Assembly: GCF_009720385.1 (NCBI RefSeq)
Contig: NZ_ML769308.1
Coordinates: forward strand, 1-64,000
DNA: 64,000 bases
Origin: Catellatospora vulcania
GTDB lineage: Bacteria; Actinomycetota; Actinomycetes; Mycobacteriales; Micromonosporaceae
Reading direction: 5' to 3'
Positions 9,475 to 18,411 of this stretch are shown here, piece after piece (the first letter of the stretch is position 1; every line of letters begins with the position of its first letter). The notes below the pieces were generated by a model. The model saw nothing but the letters and a program-made list of their open reading frames with translations, searched no databases and was not told the origin of the DNA. The translations under genes were made by a program, and so were the position numbers.

Positions 9475-10374
9475 TCATCGTGCCGTACGCGACACGGGTG
9501 CGCCGACGGGCCCGTCGACCTCGGCGCTGCCGCGCACCTGGAGTTTGCGCCGGGCCCGCTCGTAGAACGTGGTGAGCCCGAGCCGCACCACCCGCGCCGC
9601 GTCGGTGAGCGCGGTGATGGGCAGCCGGTCGCCCGGCTCCACGTAGCCGTCGACGCGCCCGTCGACCTCGACCGCGAGCCGACCGCTGGTCGGCAGCACC
9701 TGCAGGGCCAGCTGCTCGTCGGCGGACAGCACCAGCGCGCGGTTGAAGCTGGAGTGGGCTGCGGCGGCCGTCACCAGCACGGCCCGCACGGTCGGCGAGA
9801 CGATCGGGCCGCCGCTGGAGAACGCGTACGCCGTGGACCCGGTCGGCGTGGCCACGATGACGGCGTCGGCGGCGTAGCGCACGAACGCGTGGTCCTCGAC
9901 CGTGATGGCGACCCCGGCCAGGCCGTCGCCCGGGATCCGGCACAGCGCGATGTCGTTGAACGCGGTGACCTCGTGGCCGCCGGGCAGGGTGGTGCGCACC
10001 GCCAGCCGCGACTCCACCGAGTAGTGGTGGTTGTCGATCGCGGACAGCGCCGCGGGCAGCCCGTCCACGTCGATCTCCGGCAGGAAGCCGAGCCGGCCGA
10101 GGTTGACCCCGAGCACCGGGGTGGTCCGGCCCGCGCCCAGGCGCATGGTGCGCAGCATCGTCCCGTCGCCGCCGAGGCTCACCAGCAGGCTGGACCGCTC
10201 GGCCAGCTCCGTCGCCTCGACCGGGATCGCCCCGCAGTCGATGCGGCCCACCTCGTCGGGCAGGCCGAGCACGGTGACGTCGCGGCGGCGGGCCCAATCC
10301 ATGATGGTGTCGATCGCGGGCACGGAGTCGCGCTGCGGATGCAGCACCAGACCCACCGTGCGTACCAGGCCCAC
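9475..10374 (-). CDS. nadK: NAD kinase
   Basis: A 299-residue NAD kinase, which phosphorylates NAD to NADP. It shows the GGDG motif (SLLVSLGGDGTMLRT, about residues 65-80), the NE/ND motif (AFNDIALCR) and the glycine-rich block TPTGSTAYAFSSGGP that binds the NAD ribose and phosphates. The start is GTG with no convincing ribosome site. It lies 9 bases downstream of the membrane protein gene on the same strand, so it is probably cotranscribed with the PadR-regulated unit, although most actinobacterial nadK genes sit beside recN; this may be a second copy. Confidence 0.9.
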   Translation of the reverse strand: MGLVRTVGLVLHPQRDSVPAIDTIMDWARRRDVTVLGLPDEVGRIDCGAIPVEATELAERSSLLVSLGGDGTMLRTMRLGAGRTTPVLGVNLGRLGFLPEIDVDGLPAALSAIDNHHYSVESRLAVRTTLPGGHEVTAFNDIALCRIPGDGLAGVAITVEDHAFVRYAADAVIVATPTGSTAYAFSSGGPIVSPTVRAVLVTAAAAHSSFNRALVLSADEQLALQVLPTSGRLAVEVDGRVDGYVEPGDRLPITALTDAARVVRLGLTTFYERARRKLQVRGSAEVDGPVGAPVSRTAR

Positions 10375-10383
10375 GCTGCCACT

Positions 10384-11859
10384 CTACGGCCCCGTGCGCG
10401 CCCTCCAGGGCGCTATCGCCAGCGCGGCACGCACCAGTGGCACGGCGACCAGCACCGGCAGCACCGGCCCCCACGCGGGCAGATCCGGCAGCGTCAACCA
10501 GCCCAGCCACCCCGCACACAGCACCCCGGCGGCCACCACCCTGACCTGCCTCGCCGACCGGTAGGCCGTGTACGCCCCGAACGCCAACGGCAGCACGGCC
10601 AGCACCGAGGCCAACCCGGCGGTCCTGGTCAGCTCGGTCCACCCGCCCAGGGTCCAATCGTTGCTGTAGACCCCCACCGCGTACGCCGCGGCCGGCGTCC
10701 CCACCGCGACCAGCGCCCCGAACCGGAGCGACCGCGCCTTTCCCGGGGCCTGCGCCGACCCGAGCAGCGCCGCCGCGACGCCGCACACCGCGACGGTCGA
10801 CAGCCCATGCGCCGTCACCGCCCCGATGCCCACCACGAACCCCGCCAACCCCACCCCGAACCCCGCCAACCCCGCCGCCGCCCAAGATCCAGACGATCTT
10901 GCGTGAACCGTTGCCGATCCGTCCGAAGAGTGCGTGTCGTACCCACCGCTCACGCAAGATCGACGTGATCTTGGGTGGTGGAGGCGGGCCATGGTGAGGA
11001 GGACCAGGGTGGTGCCGAGGAGGACCTGGGCGAGGCGGCCGAAGGGAGGGAGGTCGGTGGTGCGCCAGGTGTCGGTGTCCAGGGGGCCGAGCCAGGCGCC
11101 GGGTAGGCCGATGAGGAGGGTGGCCCAGAGCCAGGGGCGGGGCGGGGCGCCGCGGCGTACGGCGGACAGGGCGAGCACGGCGAGTGCGCCGACGGCGGCG
11201 GCTACGACCATGCCGAGCTGTGCGAACGCGGGCTGGTAGTAGCCGGTCAGCGGGTCGGGCCAAGCGCGGGAGACGAGGTCCGCGCCGCAGGCGACGGCTA
11301 CCGCGCCGAGCGCGGGGGTGGTCCGGCGCTCCAGGTCGCGGTGGGCGGGGGCGGTGCCGGTGAGCGCGATCAGCCCGAACACGGTCAGCGTCATCAGCAC
11401 CCACAGCGGCGGCCGCGCGTACGTCGTGAGCGGCGCGACCGCGGGCAGCGCGAGCGTGACGGCCAGCGCCGCGGCCAGCGCGGGCCGGAGCCGGCGGGTG
11501 GGGCCCAGCAGCGCCACGGCGCAGGCCAGCAGCCAGGCGGCGTACGCGACCGGGCCGAGCGTGGGCGGCCCGAGCGGTTCGACGCGCCACCACAGGAACG
11601 CGCCGGCGCCGCCGAGCAGCGCCAGCGCCACCGGGGCCGCGTGGGCGAGCCCGTCGTCGAGCCCGTCGACGCGTGCCACGCCGAGCCGGCAGCGCAGCCC
11701 GCCCTCGATCAGGTCGGCGGCTTCGGCGGGGGTGGGTCGCCGCCGTCCGGGCGGAGCGAGGTCGAGCAGCGTGGAGACGATCTCGTCACCGCGGCTGTCG
11801 CGATAGGACTTCGGATACCACCGCAGCAGCCGCCGGTATCGGCGCTCCAGTGTGGTCAT
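10384..11859 (-). CDS. Polytopic membrane protein of PadR-linked type, with in-frame palindrome
   Basis: A 491-residue integral membrane protein with no known enzymatic motif. The N-terminal cytoplasmic segment (RYRRLLRWYPKSYRDSRGDEI) is typical of actinobacterial membrane proteins encoded next to PadR regulators. Two blocks of hydrophobic helices (about 70-290 and 330-490) are separated by a polar linker around residues 295-330 rich in Arg and Ser. That linker is encoded by a 95-bp inverted repeat (10881-10975), which looks inserted in frame. The start codon overlaps the padR stop by 4 bases, so the two are translationally coupled. Confidence 0.7.
   Translation of the reverse strand: MTTLERRYRRLLRWYPKSYRDSRGDEIVSTLLDLAPPGRRRPTPAEAADLIEGGLRCRLGVARVDGLDDGLAHAAPVALALLGGAGAFLWWRVEPLGPPTLGPVAYAAWLLACAVALLGPTRRLRPALAAALAVTLALPAVAPLTTYARPPLWVLMTLTVFGLIALTGTAPAHRDLERRTTPALGAVAVACGADLVSRAWPDPLTGYYQPAFAQLGMVVAAAVGALAVLALSAVRRGAPPRPWLWATLLIGLPGAWLGPLDTDTWRTTDLPPFGRLAQVLLGTTLVLLTMARLHHPRSRRSCVSGGYDTHSSDGSATVHARSSGSWAAAGLAGFGVGLAGFVVGIGAVTAHGLSTVAVCGVAAALLGSAQAPGKARSLRFGALVAVGTPAAAYAVGVYSNDWTLGGWTELTRTAGLASVLAVLPLAFGAYTAYRSARQVRVVAAGVLCAGWLGWLTLPDLPAWGPVLPVLVAVPLVRAALAIAPWRARTGP
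10881..10975. repeat. 95-bp inverted repeat inside a coding sequence
   Basis: Two 26-base arms (10881-10906 and 10950-10975) match at 23 of 26 positions in inverted orientation and enclose a 43-base loop. Each arm itself contains facing copies of the core CAAGATC/GATCTTG, giving a nested palindrome. The element keeps the reading frame of the membrane protein gene open and encodes the polar linker between its two membrane blocks. It resembles a small palindromic insertion element. Confidence 0.75.
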
Positions 11860-12200
11860 GCGGACGCCGGGGCGGATCCGCCCGCCCGGCGGCGCAGCCG
11901 TGCCGCAGCCGCCTTGGCGTTGCCGGTCATCCGCTGAATCTCGACGGCGAGCAGTTCGGCGCCCGGGTCGGTGAGGCGGTAGTAGCGGCGCAGCCGCCCC
12001 TCGACGACCTCCTCGCCCTCCTGCACGACCAGGCCCTGCTCGCTGAGCCGGTCCAGCGCGCCGTAGAGCGTGCCGGGGCGCAGTGACACCCGGCCGCCGG
12101 AGAGCGCCTGCACCTCCTGGATCACCCCGTAACCGTGCATCGGCCCCTCGGCCAGCGCGGAGAGGATCAGAAAGGTCGGTTCCTGCAGTGGTGCGCTCAC
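11856..12200 (-). CDS. PadR-family transcriptional regulator
   Basis: A 114-residue PadR repressor. The winged helix is clear: LILSALAEGPMHGYGVIQEV, then SGGRVSLRPGTLYGALDRLSEQGL and the wing/YRLTDPGAELL segment. The C-terminal dimerisation part is the short form. Such proteins usually repress the gene beside them and their own promoter. It overlaps the downstream membrane protein gene and is divergent from the DUF4173 gene, with two TATATA-centred palindromes in the shared promoter region. Confidence 0.9.
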   Translation of the reverse strand: MSAPLQEPTFLILSALAEGPMHGYGVIQEVQALSGGRVSLRPGTLYGALDRLSEQGLVVQEGEEVVEGRLRRYYRLTDPGAELLAVEIQRMTGNAKAAAARLRRRAGGSAPASA

Positions 12201-12218
12201 CGCCTGATAGTACGAGGA

Positions 12219-12232
12219 ACGATATATACCGT
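12219..12232. promoter_or_regulatory. Palindrome 1, candidate PadR operator
   Basis: ACGATATATACCGT is symmetric at 12 of 14 positions, with core CG-N-TATATA-N-CG. It lies 19 bases upstream of the padR start, where it would overlap the padR promoter. Confidence 0.5.
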
Positions 12233-12270
12233 CAACCGCTGGACAGCGCGTCGTGTCGCGGACTACGGTC

Positions 12271-12286
12271 GCCGCTATATAACGGC
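12271..12286. promoter_or_regulatory. Palindrome 2, candidate PadR operator
   Basis: GCCGCTATATAACGGC is symmetric at 14 of 16 positions and shares the CG-N-TATATA-N-CG core with the site at 12219. It lies about 22 bases upstream of the DUF4173 start codon. Confidence 0.5.
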
Positions 12287-12308
12287 TGACTGTATATTGG
12301 AGGCGATC

Positions 12309-13790
12309 GTGCTGGTCCTGATCGGAGGCCTCGCCGGAGCGCTCGCGCTGCCGCTCACCGGGGTCGGCCTCGGCTGGGTCGTGGTGGCGGCGACGCTGCT
12401 GGCGGTGGTGGTGGCAGCCCGCCGGCGGGCGCGGCCCGGCGCGATCGGCGTGGGAGTGCTCGCCGTGCTGCTCGCGGGTGCGGGGGCGGTGCGGGCGGCG
12501 GGCTGGCTGCTGGTGCTCTGCCTGGCGGCGGCGCTGCTGCTGGCGTCACTCGCCGCCGGTGGCGGGCTCGGCTGGCCGCAGCTGCTGCGGTCCCCGCTCG
12601 TGCTGCCCGCGGCCGCCAGGGACAGCCTGCTCACCGAGCTGGGTGCACGGCGCGACGGAGGTGAGCGCGGTGCGGACGGGGGACCGCGCCTGCCCCGGCC
12701 CGCCGTGCTCGGCTGGGCGGTGGCGCTGGTCGCCGTGGCGGTCTTCGGCACGCTGCTGGCGGCGGCGGACGGCATCTTCGCCGACGTGCTCCGCGATCTG
12801 CTGCCGGGTCCGGGCGAGCTGGGCCGGGCAGCCGCCGGTTTCGTCGTGACGGCGCTGCTGGCGGCCGCTCTCGTGCACCGCACCCGCACCTCCGGGGCCA
12901 CCGCTCACCCGCCTGTGGAGCCCGGCGCGCCCGCCGTCCCGGCCGGGGAGCCCGCTGCCACCGTGGCGCGGACGCGGCGGATGCTGCTGCCGGGGGAGTG
13001 GGTGCCGACCGTCGCGCTGCTCGACGCGCTGTTCGGGATCTTCGTGGTGGTGCAGGTGACGACCTGGTTCCGGGGCCACGAGTACGTGCTCGACCCGGCC
13101 GGGCCGACGTACGCCGAGTACGCCCGGGGCGGGTTCGGGCAGCTGCTCGCCGTCGCCCTGCTGACGCTCGGGGTGGCCGGGGTGGTCGCGGCGCGCGCCG
13201 CCCGGGACACCGCGCGCCGCCGGTTGCTGCTGCGCGCGCTCGGCGGTGCGCTGTGCCTGTTCGCGCTGGTCGTGGTGGCGTCGGCGGTGACCCGGATGGC
13301 GCTGTACGTGCAGGCGTACGGCTTCACCCGGCCCCGGCTGCTGGCCGACGCCATGGTGCTGTGGCTCGGCCTGCTCTTCGTGGCGATCCTCGTGGCCGGG
13401 GTGCGGCTGCGCTCGCGCCTGCTCCCGCAGGTCGTCGTCGGCTCGGCGGTGCTGGTCCTGTGCGGGCTGGTCGCCGTCAACCCGGACGCGCTGGTCGCCC
13501 GCACCGTCATCGACCGGTACGAGCACGACGGGCACCTCGACGCGGCATATCTGGCGGTGCTGTCCGCGGACGCCGCCGTGGAGCTGGACCGGCTGCCGGA
13601 GCCGCACCGCAGCTGCGCCCTCGTCCACCTCGCCGACGAGCTGCGCGAGCCCGACCCCTGGTACGCCGTCAACCTGGGCCGGGCGCGGGCCCGCGCGCTG
13701 CTGGCCGAGCGCCCCCCGCTGGCGTCTTCCCTGCTGCTGTGCCCAGCCGCCCCGTACGACGGGACCGACGACGGGCAGCGCGGCGGCTGA
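12309..13790 (+). CDS. DUF4173/DUF4153-type integral membrane protein
   Basis: A 493-residue membrane protein with about ten hydrophobic segments. The C-terminal half carries features of the DUF4153/DUF4173 families: LLDALFGIFVVVQ, a YAEYARGGFGQL loop, and VTRMALYVQAYGFTRPRL. The function of the family is not known. The start is GTG 12309, six bases after GGAGG at 12299-12303; the open frame upstream runs into the PadR promoter and is not coding. It is divergent from padR and probably shares its control. The C-terminus (about 400-480) is a polar helix block. Confidence 0.78.
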   Translation: MLVLIGGLAGALALPLTGVGLGWVVVAATLLAVVVAARRRARPGAIGVGVLAVLLAGAGAVRAAGWLLVLCLAAALLLASLAAGGGLGWPQLLRSPLVLPAAARDSLLTELGARRDGGERGADGGPRLPRPAVLGWAVALVAVAVFGTLLAAADGIFADVLRDLLPGPGELGRAAAGFVVTALLAAALVHRTRTSGATAHPPVEPGAPAVPAGEPAATVARTRRMLLPGEWVPTVALLDALFGIFVVVQVTTWFRGHEYVLDPAGPTYAEYARGGFGQLLAVALLTLGVAGVVAARAARDTARRRLLLRALGGALCLFALVVVASAVTRMALYVQAYGFTRPRLLADAMVLWLGLLFVAILVAGVRLRSRLLPQVVVGSAVLVLCGLVAVNPDALVARTVIDRYEHDGHLDAAYLAVLSADAAVELDRLPEPHRSCALVHLADELREPDPWYAVNLGRARARALLAERPPLASSLLLCPAAPYDGTDDGQRGG

Positions 13791-13796
13791 CCGGGT

Positions 13797-16379
13797 TCAG
13801 CGGTTGCGCGGCTGCAGCCGGCGGGTCGGCTCGGCCGTCGTCGGATCCTCCGGCCACGGGTGGCGCGGGTAGCGCCCGCGCAGCTCCGCGCGGACCTGCG
13901 GGTATCCGTTGCGCCAGAACGAGACCAGGTCCCCGGTGACCGCGGCGGGCCGCCCGGCGGGGGAGAGCAGGTGCAGCACCACCGGCACCCGCCCGCCGGC
14001 CAGCCGCGGCGTCTGCGTCCAGCCGAACGCCTCCTGCACCTTCACCGCCAGCACCGGGGCGGCCGGATCGGCGTAGTCGATGCGGACCCGCGACCCGCTG
14101 GGCACCTCCAACCGCTCCGGGGCGAGCTGGTCCAGCTGCGCCGCCTGCGCCCAGGGCAGCAGGGCGCGCAGAGCCGCGGCGACGTCGACGCGCTGCAGGT
14201 CGGCGCGGCGGCGTGCGTTGTGCAGCGCCCCGCCCAGCCACTGCCCGGCATCGGCCAGCAGGGATTCGTCGTCGACCGGCGGCCACGGATCGCCCAGCGC
14301 GTGGGCCAGGAACGCCATCCGCTCGCGCAGCGCGTCCGCCTCCGGGGTCCAGCGCAGCAGCCGCAGCCCTTCCCGGCGCAGCCCTTCGGCGAGCGCCTGC
14401 GCCACCAGTTCCCGGTCGGGGCGGTCGAGCGGACGCTCCGTCAGCACGATCGCGCCCAGCCGGGTCACCTGCCGGGCCACCACGTCGCCATCGGACCAGG
14501 CGATCTCCGGACCGGTCGCCAGCAGCGGGGCCGCGGCCAGCCGCGCGGTCGGCTCGTCGGTCGCGGCGGCCAGCCGGATCCGGGCCGAGCTGCTGCCCGG
14601 CTGCCGGTCCGCGGCGGCCACGGCCAGCCAGGACACCCCGGTCAGCGGGGAACCCGGCGGCAGCTCGGCGGCGGTGCCCCCGGCCATCAGGTACGCCCGG
14701 CTGCCCGCGCCCCGGACCCGCGCCACCCGCTCCGGGTAGGCGAGCCCCACGACCAGGGCGGCGGCCAGGTCATCGGTCAGCCGCCCCGAGCCGTCCCGCG
14801 CACGCGTGCCCGCTGCGGGATCGGCCCGGCCCGTGTCATCGGCTCTGCCTCGGATCTCGCCGGACGAGGCGGCGGAGCCACCGGTGCGCAGGTTGCCGGT
14901 CAGGCGGCGGACCTCGGTGCGCCAGGTGGCGCTCGCGGCCGCGTCGGCGCCGTCGCGCAGCCGTCGCCAGGCCGCGGCCAGGTCGTCGGTCCCGATCGGA
15001 ACATCCGAGCCGAGCAGGGCGACGACCTCGGCGGCGCGGTGCGGGCCGAGTTCACCGGCCGCGTCGAGGAGGGCGCGGGCCAGGCGCGGGTGCGCGCCGA
15101 CCCCCGCGATGGCCCGGCCGCGCCCGGTGACCCGCCCGTCGGCGTCGAGCGCGCCCAGCGCGGTCAGCGTCTCGCGGGCCACCTGCGCGGCGGCGGGCGG
15201 CGGCTGGTCGAGCAGGGCCAGGCCCGCGCCGTCCGCACTGGACCAGCAGGCCAGCTGCAACACGAACGCGGTCAGGTCGGCCGAGGCGATCTCCGGGTCG
15301 GGGTGCTCGGGCAGCCGGTCGTGCTCGGCCTGCGACCAGCAGCGGTAGACCACACCGGGGCCTTCGCGCCCGGCGCGCCCGGCCCGCTGGTGCGCGGACG
15401 CCCGTGAGGCCCGCACGGTGACCAGCGAGCCCAGCCCGCGGCCGAGGTCGGTACGCGGCACCCGGGCCAGCCCGGCGTCCACGACGACGCGTACGCCCGG
15501 GACGGTCAGGCTGCTCTCGGCGACCGCGGTGGCCAGCACCACGCGCCGGCGCGGTCCCGGCCGCAGCGCGGCGTCCTGGGTGCCCGCGGCCTGGCGGCCG
15601 TGCAGGGTGAGCAGGTCCACCTCGGCGCGCAGACCGGCCAGCCGCCCGGCGACGCCCTCGATCTCGCCCGCGCCCGGCAGGAACACCAGCAGGTCGCCGG
15701 CGGCCTCGCGCAGCGCCGCCCGGATCACGGCGGCGACGTGGTCGAGCAGCCGCGGGTCGACGCGCAGCCCGTAGGGCGCGTTCACCGGGCCGGTCGGCGG
15801 ACGCCAGCGCACCTCGATCGGGTACGGCGTGCCGGACGCGGTGACGACCGGAGTGCCCGCGCCCAGCGCCGCGGAGAGCCGTTCGGCCTGCGCGGTGGCG
15901 GACGCGGCGACCAGCAGCAGATCGGGGCGCAGCGCGGCGCGCACGTCGGTGGTGAAGGCCAGCGCCAGGTCGGAGTCGAGCTGGCGCTCGTGCACCTCGT
16001 CGAGCAGGATCGCGCCGACCCCGGCCAGCTCCGGATCGTGTTGCAGCCGCTGCACCAGCAGGCCGGTGGTGACCACCTCGACCCGGGTGGCGGCGCTGGT
16101 GCGGCTGTCGCCGCGCACGCTGTACCCGACGGGCCCGCCCAGCGGCGTGCCGGTCAGCTCGGCCATCCGGCGGGCCGCGGCGCGGGCGGCGACCCGGCGG
16201 GGCTCGGCGACGATCACCCGGCCGGTGACCTCGCCCGCCAGCGCCAGCGGGGCGAGCGTGGTCTTGCCCGAGCCCGGCGGCGCGACCAGCACGGCCGCGC
16301 CGTGCCCGGCGAGCGCCGCCAGCAGCGCGGGCAGCGCCTGCCGCACCGGGAGGTCGGTTCCAGCCACGTCAGCAAGCAC
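13797..16379 (-). CDS. hrpB: ATP-dependent helicase HrpB
   Basis: An 860-residue DEAH-box RNA helicase. Visible motifs are Walker A (APPGSGKTT), motif Ia (VAEPRRVAARAAARRM), the DEVH box (ILLDEVHERQLDSDLAL), SAT (VAASATAQAERL), and motif VI (HQRAGRAGREGPGVVYR). The HA2-like middle region and the HrpB C-terminal domain (ending in PAGRPAAVTGDLVSFW and RYPRHPWPEDP) are both present, so it is full length. GTG 16379 is the likely start; TTG 16412 is an in-frame alternative. It ends 6 bases from the convergent DUF4173 stop and is divergent from the sigma factor gene. Confidence 0.9.
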   Translation of the reverse strand: MLADVAGTDLPVRQALPALLAALAGHGAAVLVAPPGSGKTTLAPLALAGEVTGRVIVAEPRRVAARAAARRMAELTGTPLGGPVGYSVRGDSRTSAATRVEVVTTGLLVQRLQHDPELAGVGAILLDEVHERQLDSDLALAFTTDVRAALRPDLLLVAASATAQAERLSAALGAGTPVVTASGTPYPIEVRWRPPTGPVNAPYGLRVDPRLLDHVAAVIRAALREAAGDLLVFLPGAGEIEGVAGRLAGLRAEVDLLTLHGRQAAGTQDAALRPGPRRRVVLATAVAESSLTVPGVRVVVDAGLARVPRTDLGRGLGSLVTVRASRASAHQRAGRAGREGPGVVYRCWSQAEHDRLPEHPDPEIASADLTAFVLQLACWSSADGAGLALLDQPPPAAAQVARETLTALGALDADGRVTGRGRAIAGVGAHPRLARALLDAAGELGPHRAAEVVALLGSDVPIGTDDLAAAWRRLRDGADAAASATWRTEVRRLTGNLRTGGSAASSGEIRGRADDTGRADPAAGTRARDGSGRLTDDLAAALVVGLAYPERVARVRGAGSRAYLMAGGTAAELPPGSPLTGVSWLAVAAADRQPGSSSARIRLAAATDEPTARLAAAPLLATGPEIAWSDGDVVARQVTRLGAIVLTERPLDRPDRELVAQALAEGLRREGLRLLRWTPEADALRERMAFLAHALGDPWPPVDDESLLADAGQWLGGALHNARRRADLQRVDVAAALRALLPWAQAAQLDQLAPERLEVPSGSRVRIDYADPAAPVLAVKVQEAFGWTQTPRLAGGRVPVVLHLLSPAGRPAAVTGDLVSFWRNGYPQVRAELRGRYPRHPWPEDPTTAEPTRRLQPRNR

Positions 16380-16465
16380 CCGCCCAGTCTGCCGGACGGC
16401 GCTTGTCGACAACCCCGGCGGTGCTGCAACCTGGCAGCGGCCCGCCCCGTGTTCCAGAGGTGACA

Positions 16466-16939
16466 GTGTCAGATTTCGAGGCGTTCTACCGGGGCACCGC
16501 CCCGCGGCTGATGCGCTTCGCGTACGGCCTCACGGGTGGCCTGGCCGAGGCGCAGGACTTCACCCAGGAGGCGTACGCCCGTGCCTGGCAGCGCTGGCCG
16601 AAGCTGCAGCGCTACGACAACCCCGAGGCGTGGCTGCGGCTGGTGGTGACCCGGCTGGCCACCGACTGGTGGCGGCGGCTGACCGTGCGCCGGGCCGCCG
16701 GGCTGCCCGAACCACCGAACGTGCCGCCCCCCGACGACGAGCTGATGACCCTCGTCGCGGCGCTGAAGACCCTGCCCATCGACCAGCGCCGGGTGCTGGC
16801 GATGCACTACCTGCTCGACCAGCCCGTGGCGGAGATCGCCGTGGAGCTGTCGGTGCCGGTCAACACCGTCAAGTCGTGGCTGGCCCGGGGTCGGGCCGGC
16901 CTCGCCGCAGCCCTGGGGGAGCGCAGCCATGTCAACTGA
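16466..16939 (+). CDS. ECF RNA polymerase sigma factor (SigE-family type)
   Basis: A 157-residue ECF sigma factor. Region 2 is at residues 5-70 (FRGT-like FYRGTAPRLMRFAYGLTG, DFTQEAYARAWQRW, the DNA-melting segment LVVTRLATDWWRR) and region 4 at about 100-150 (LPIDQRRVLAMHYLLDQPVAEIAVELSVPVNTVKSWLARGRAGL). GTG 16466 follows an AGAGGTG ribosome site; the open frame upstream overlaps the hrpB promoter and is rejected. Its last 11 bases overlap the start of the beta-propeller gene, so both are made together. Confidence 0.9.
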   Translation: MSDFEAFYRGTAPRLMRFAYGLTGGLAEAQDFTQEAYARAWQRWPKLQRYDNPEAWLRLVVTRLATDWWRRLTVRRAAGLPEPPNVPPPDDELMTLVAALKTLPIDQRRVLAMHYLLDQPVAEIAVELSVPVNTVKSWLARGRAGLAAALGERSHVN

Positions 16940-18362
16940 GCTGGACCGCCTCTACGCGAGGCTGGCCGACCGCGTGGACGCGGCGCCACCCCCGGAGCTG
17001 TCCGCGGTGCGGGCGCGGGCCGCCCAGCGCCGCCGCCGGTCGTTCGGCGGCCTGCTCGCCGCCGCGGCTGCCCTGCTCGCCGCGCTGTTCGCCGCGCAGG
17101 CCGTGCTGGCACCCGCGGCCACCCCGGTGCGGCCGGTGCTCCCGGCGCTGCCCGCCGCGACGGAGTTCCTCCCCTTCGACGGCTCCGCCGACCCGGTCAT
17201 CCGCTTCACGGGGCCGGTCCGGTTCGGCATGACCGAGACCGCCGGCGACCGCTCGTACGCCATGTGGATGGCCGAGGACGGCACCGAGTGGGTCGGCGGC
17301 GTCGACCTGACCACCGCGAAGCCGCTGTGGCCGGCGCTGTCGCTGGGCAAGTTCGGCGACACCAACGGCATGGAGGTGTCCGCCGGGGCGATCCTGCTGC
17401 TCACCGAGCAGGGCTTCGACAACCCGCTGATCAAGGATGGCAGCGACACGATCATCGCCGTCGACCCGGCCACCGGGAAGATCATGTGGACGCTGCCCTA
17501 CTCCTTCAACGACACCGACCGGGTCCTCTACGACGACACGCTCGTGATCACCTGGGTGCAGCGCGGCGTCACCGAGGCGCTCGACCTGCGCACCGGCAAG
17601 GCGCGCTGGACGGTCACCGACCGGGTGGCGCAGTCCGGCACCAACGCGCTGCGCACCATGTCCGAGCTGTACGCCGTGGGCGGCTTCGCGGGCCGGGCAC
17701 CCGCGGACCGGCGTGTCGTGCTGCACCTGGCCGACGGGCGGGCGCAGCTGCGCGACGTGGCGACCGGCCGGGTGGAGCGGGAGCTCACCGCGCCGGTGCT
17801 GCCCGCGGAGGGGGACCGGCTGCGGCAGGAGACCGTGGTCGACGGGGTGCTGTACCAGTTCGCCGGGGGCAGGGTCAGCGCCCTGCCGCTCGACGGGTCG
17901 CCCGCCGGGACGGACGTCGCCGTCCAGGCGAACCTCGACGGGGCCTGGCCGTCGCCGTGCCTGGCCGGGGGACTTTTCTGCGCCGTCACCGGCGACACCG
18001 GCGAGAGCGCCACGCTGACGGTGATCGACCCGCGTACCGGCGCGACGGTCTGGCAGCACGAGGTGAAGGCCAGGGTGCGCGGCGTGCTCCCGGCACAGGC
18101 CGGGCTGGTGGTCATGGGCGAGCCGTCCGTGGTCCTCGCCGCCGACGGCACGCCGCTGGCGAGTCTGGACGGTCAGGCCATGTGGGTCGAGTCCGGCAAT
18201 CTCCTGGTCGTCGGCCAGGCGGGCGTCTCCGGCCATCAGCTGGCCACCGGCGAGAACGTCGCCCTCGGGCAGCCGGGGGTCACCGGTTACTGCTCGGCGA
18301 ACGCGACCATGCTGACCTGCCCGACCAAGGACGGGGTCGGCGTCTACCGGTACGCCCGGTGA
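16929..18362 (+). CDS. Membrane-anchored PQQ-like beta-propeller protein, sigma factor partner
   Basis: A 477-residue protein with a short cytoplasmic N-terminus (about residues 1-38, helical and basic, ending RRRRSFG), one transmembrane helix (40-61) and a large outer domain built from PQQ-like beta-propeller blades: IIAVDPATGKIMWTLPY, EALDLRTGKARWTV, LTVIDPRTGATVWQHEV. Two Cys pairs occur late in the domain. The gene overlaps the sigma factor gene by 11 bases, a position normally held by an anti-sigma factor, but no HxxxCxxC zinc motif is present. The simplest model is a one-pass sensor whose inner helix binds the sigma factor; this is inference from gene order and topology. Confidence 0.75.
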   Translation: MSTELDRLYARLADRVDAAPPPELSAVRARAAQRRRRSFGGLLAAAAALLAALFAAQAVLAPAATPVRPVLPALPAATEFLPFDGSADPVIRFTGPVRFGMTETAGDRSYAMWMAEDGTEWVGGVDLTTAKPLWPALSLGKFGDTNGMEVSAGAILLLTEQGFDNPLIKDGSDTIIAVDPATGKIMWTLPYSFNDTDRVLYDDTLVITWVQRGVTEALDLRTGKARWTVTDRVAQSGTNALRTMSELYAVGGFAGRAPADRRVVLHLADGRAQLRDVATGRVERELTAPVLPAEGDRLRQETVVDGVLYQFAGGRVSALPLDGSPAGTDVAVQANLDGAWPSPCLAGGLFCAVTGDTGESATLTVIDPRTGATVWQHEVKARVRGVLPAQAGLVVMGEPSVVLAADGTPLASLDGQAMWVESGNLLVVGQAGVSGHQLATGENVALGQPGVTGYCSANATMLTCPTKDGVGVYRYAR

Positions 18363-18365
18363 ACA

Positions 18366-18402
18366 GCGCGGCGCCCCACCCGACCTGGGTGGGGCGCCGC
18401 GC
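18366..18402. terminator. Strong bidirectional terminator hairpin
   Basis: A perfect 16-bp stem (18366-18381 with 18387-18402) and 5-base loop sits between the convergent propeller and GT-C-like genes, 3 bases after the propeller stop codon. Confidence 0.8.
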
Positions 18403-18411
18403 GGGCCCGGC

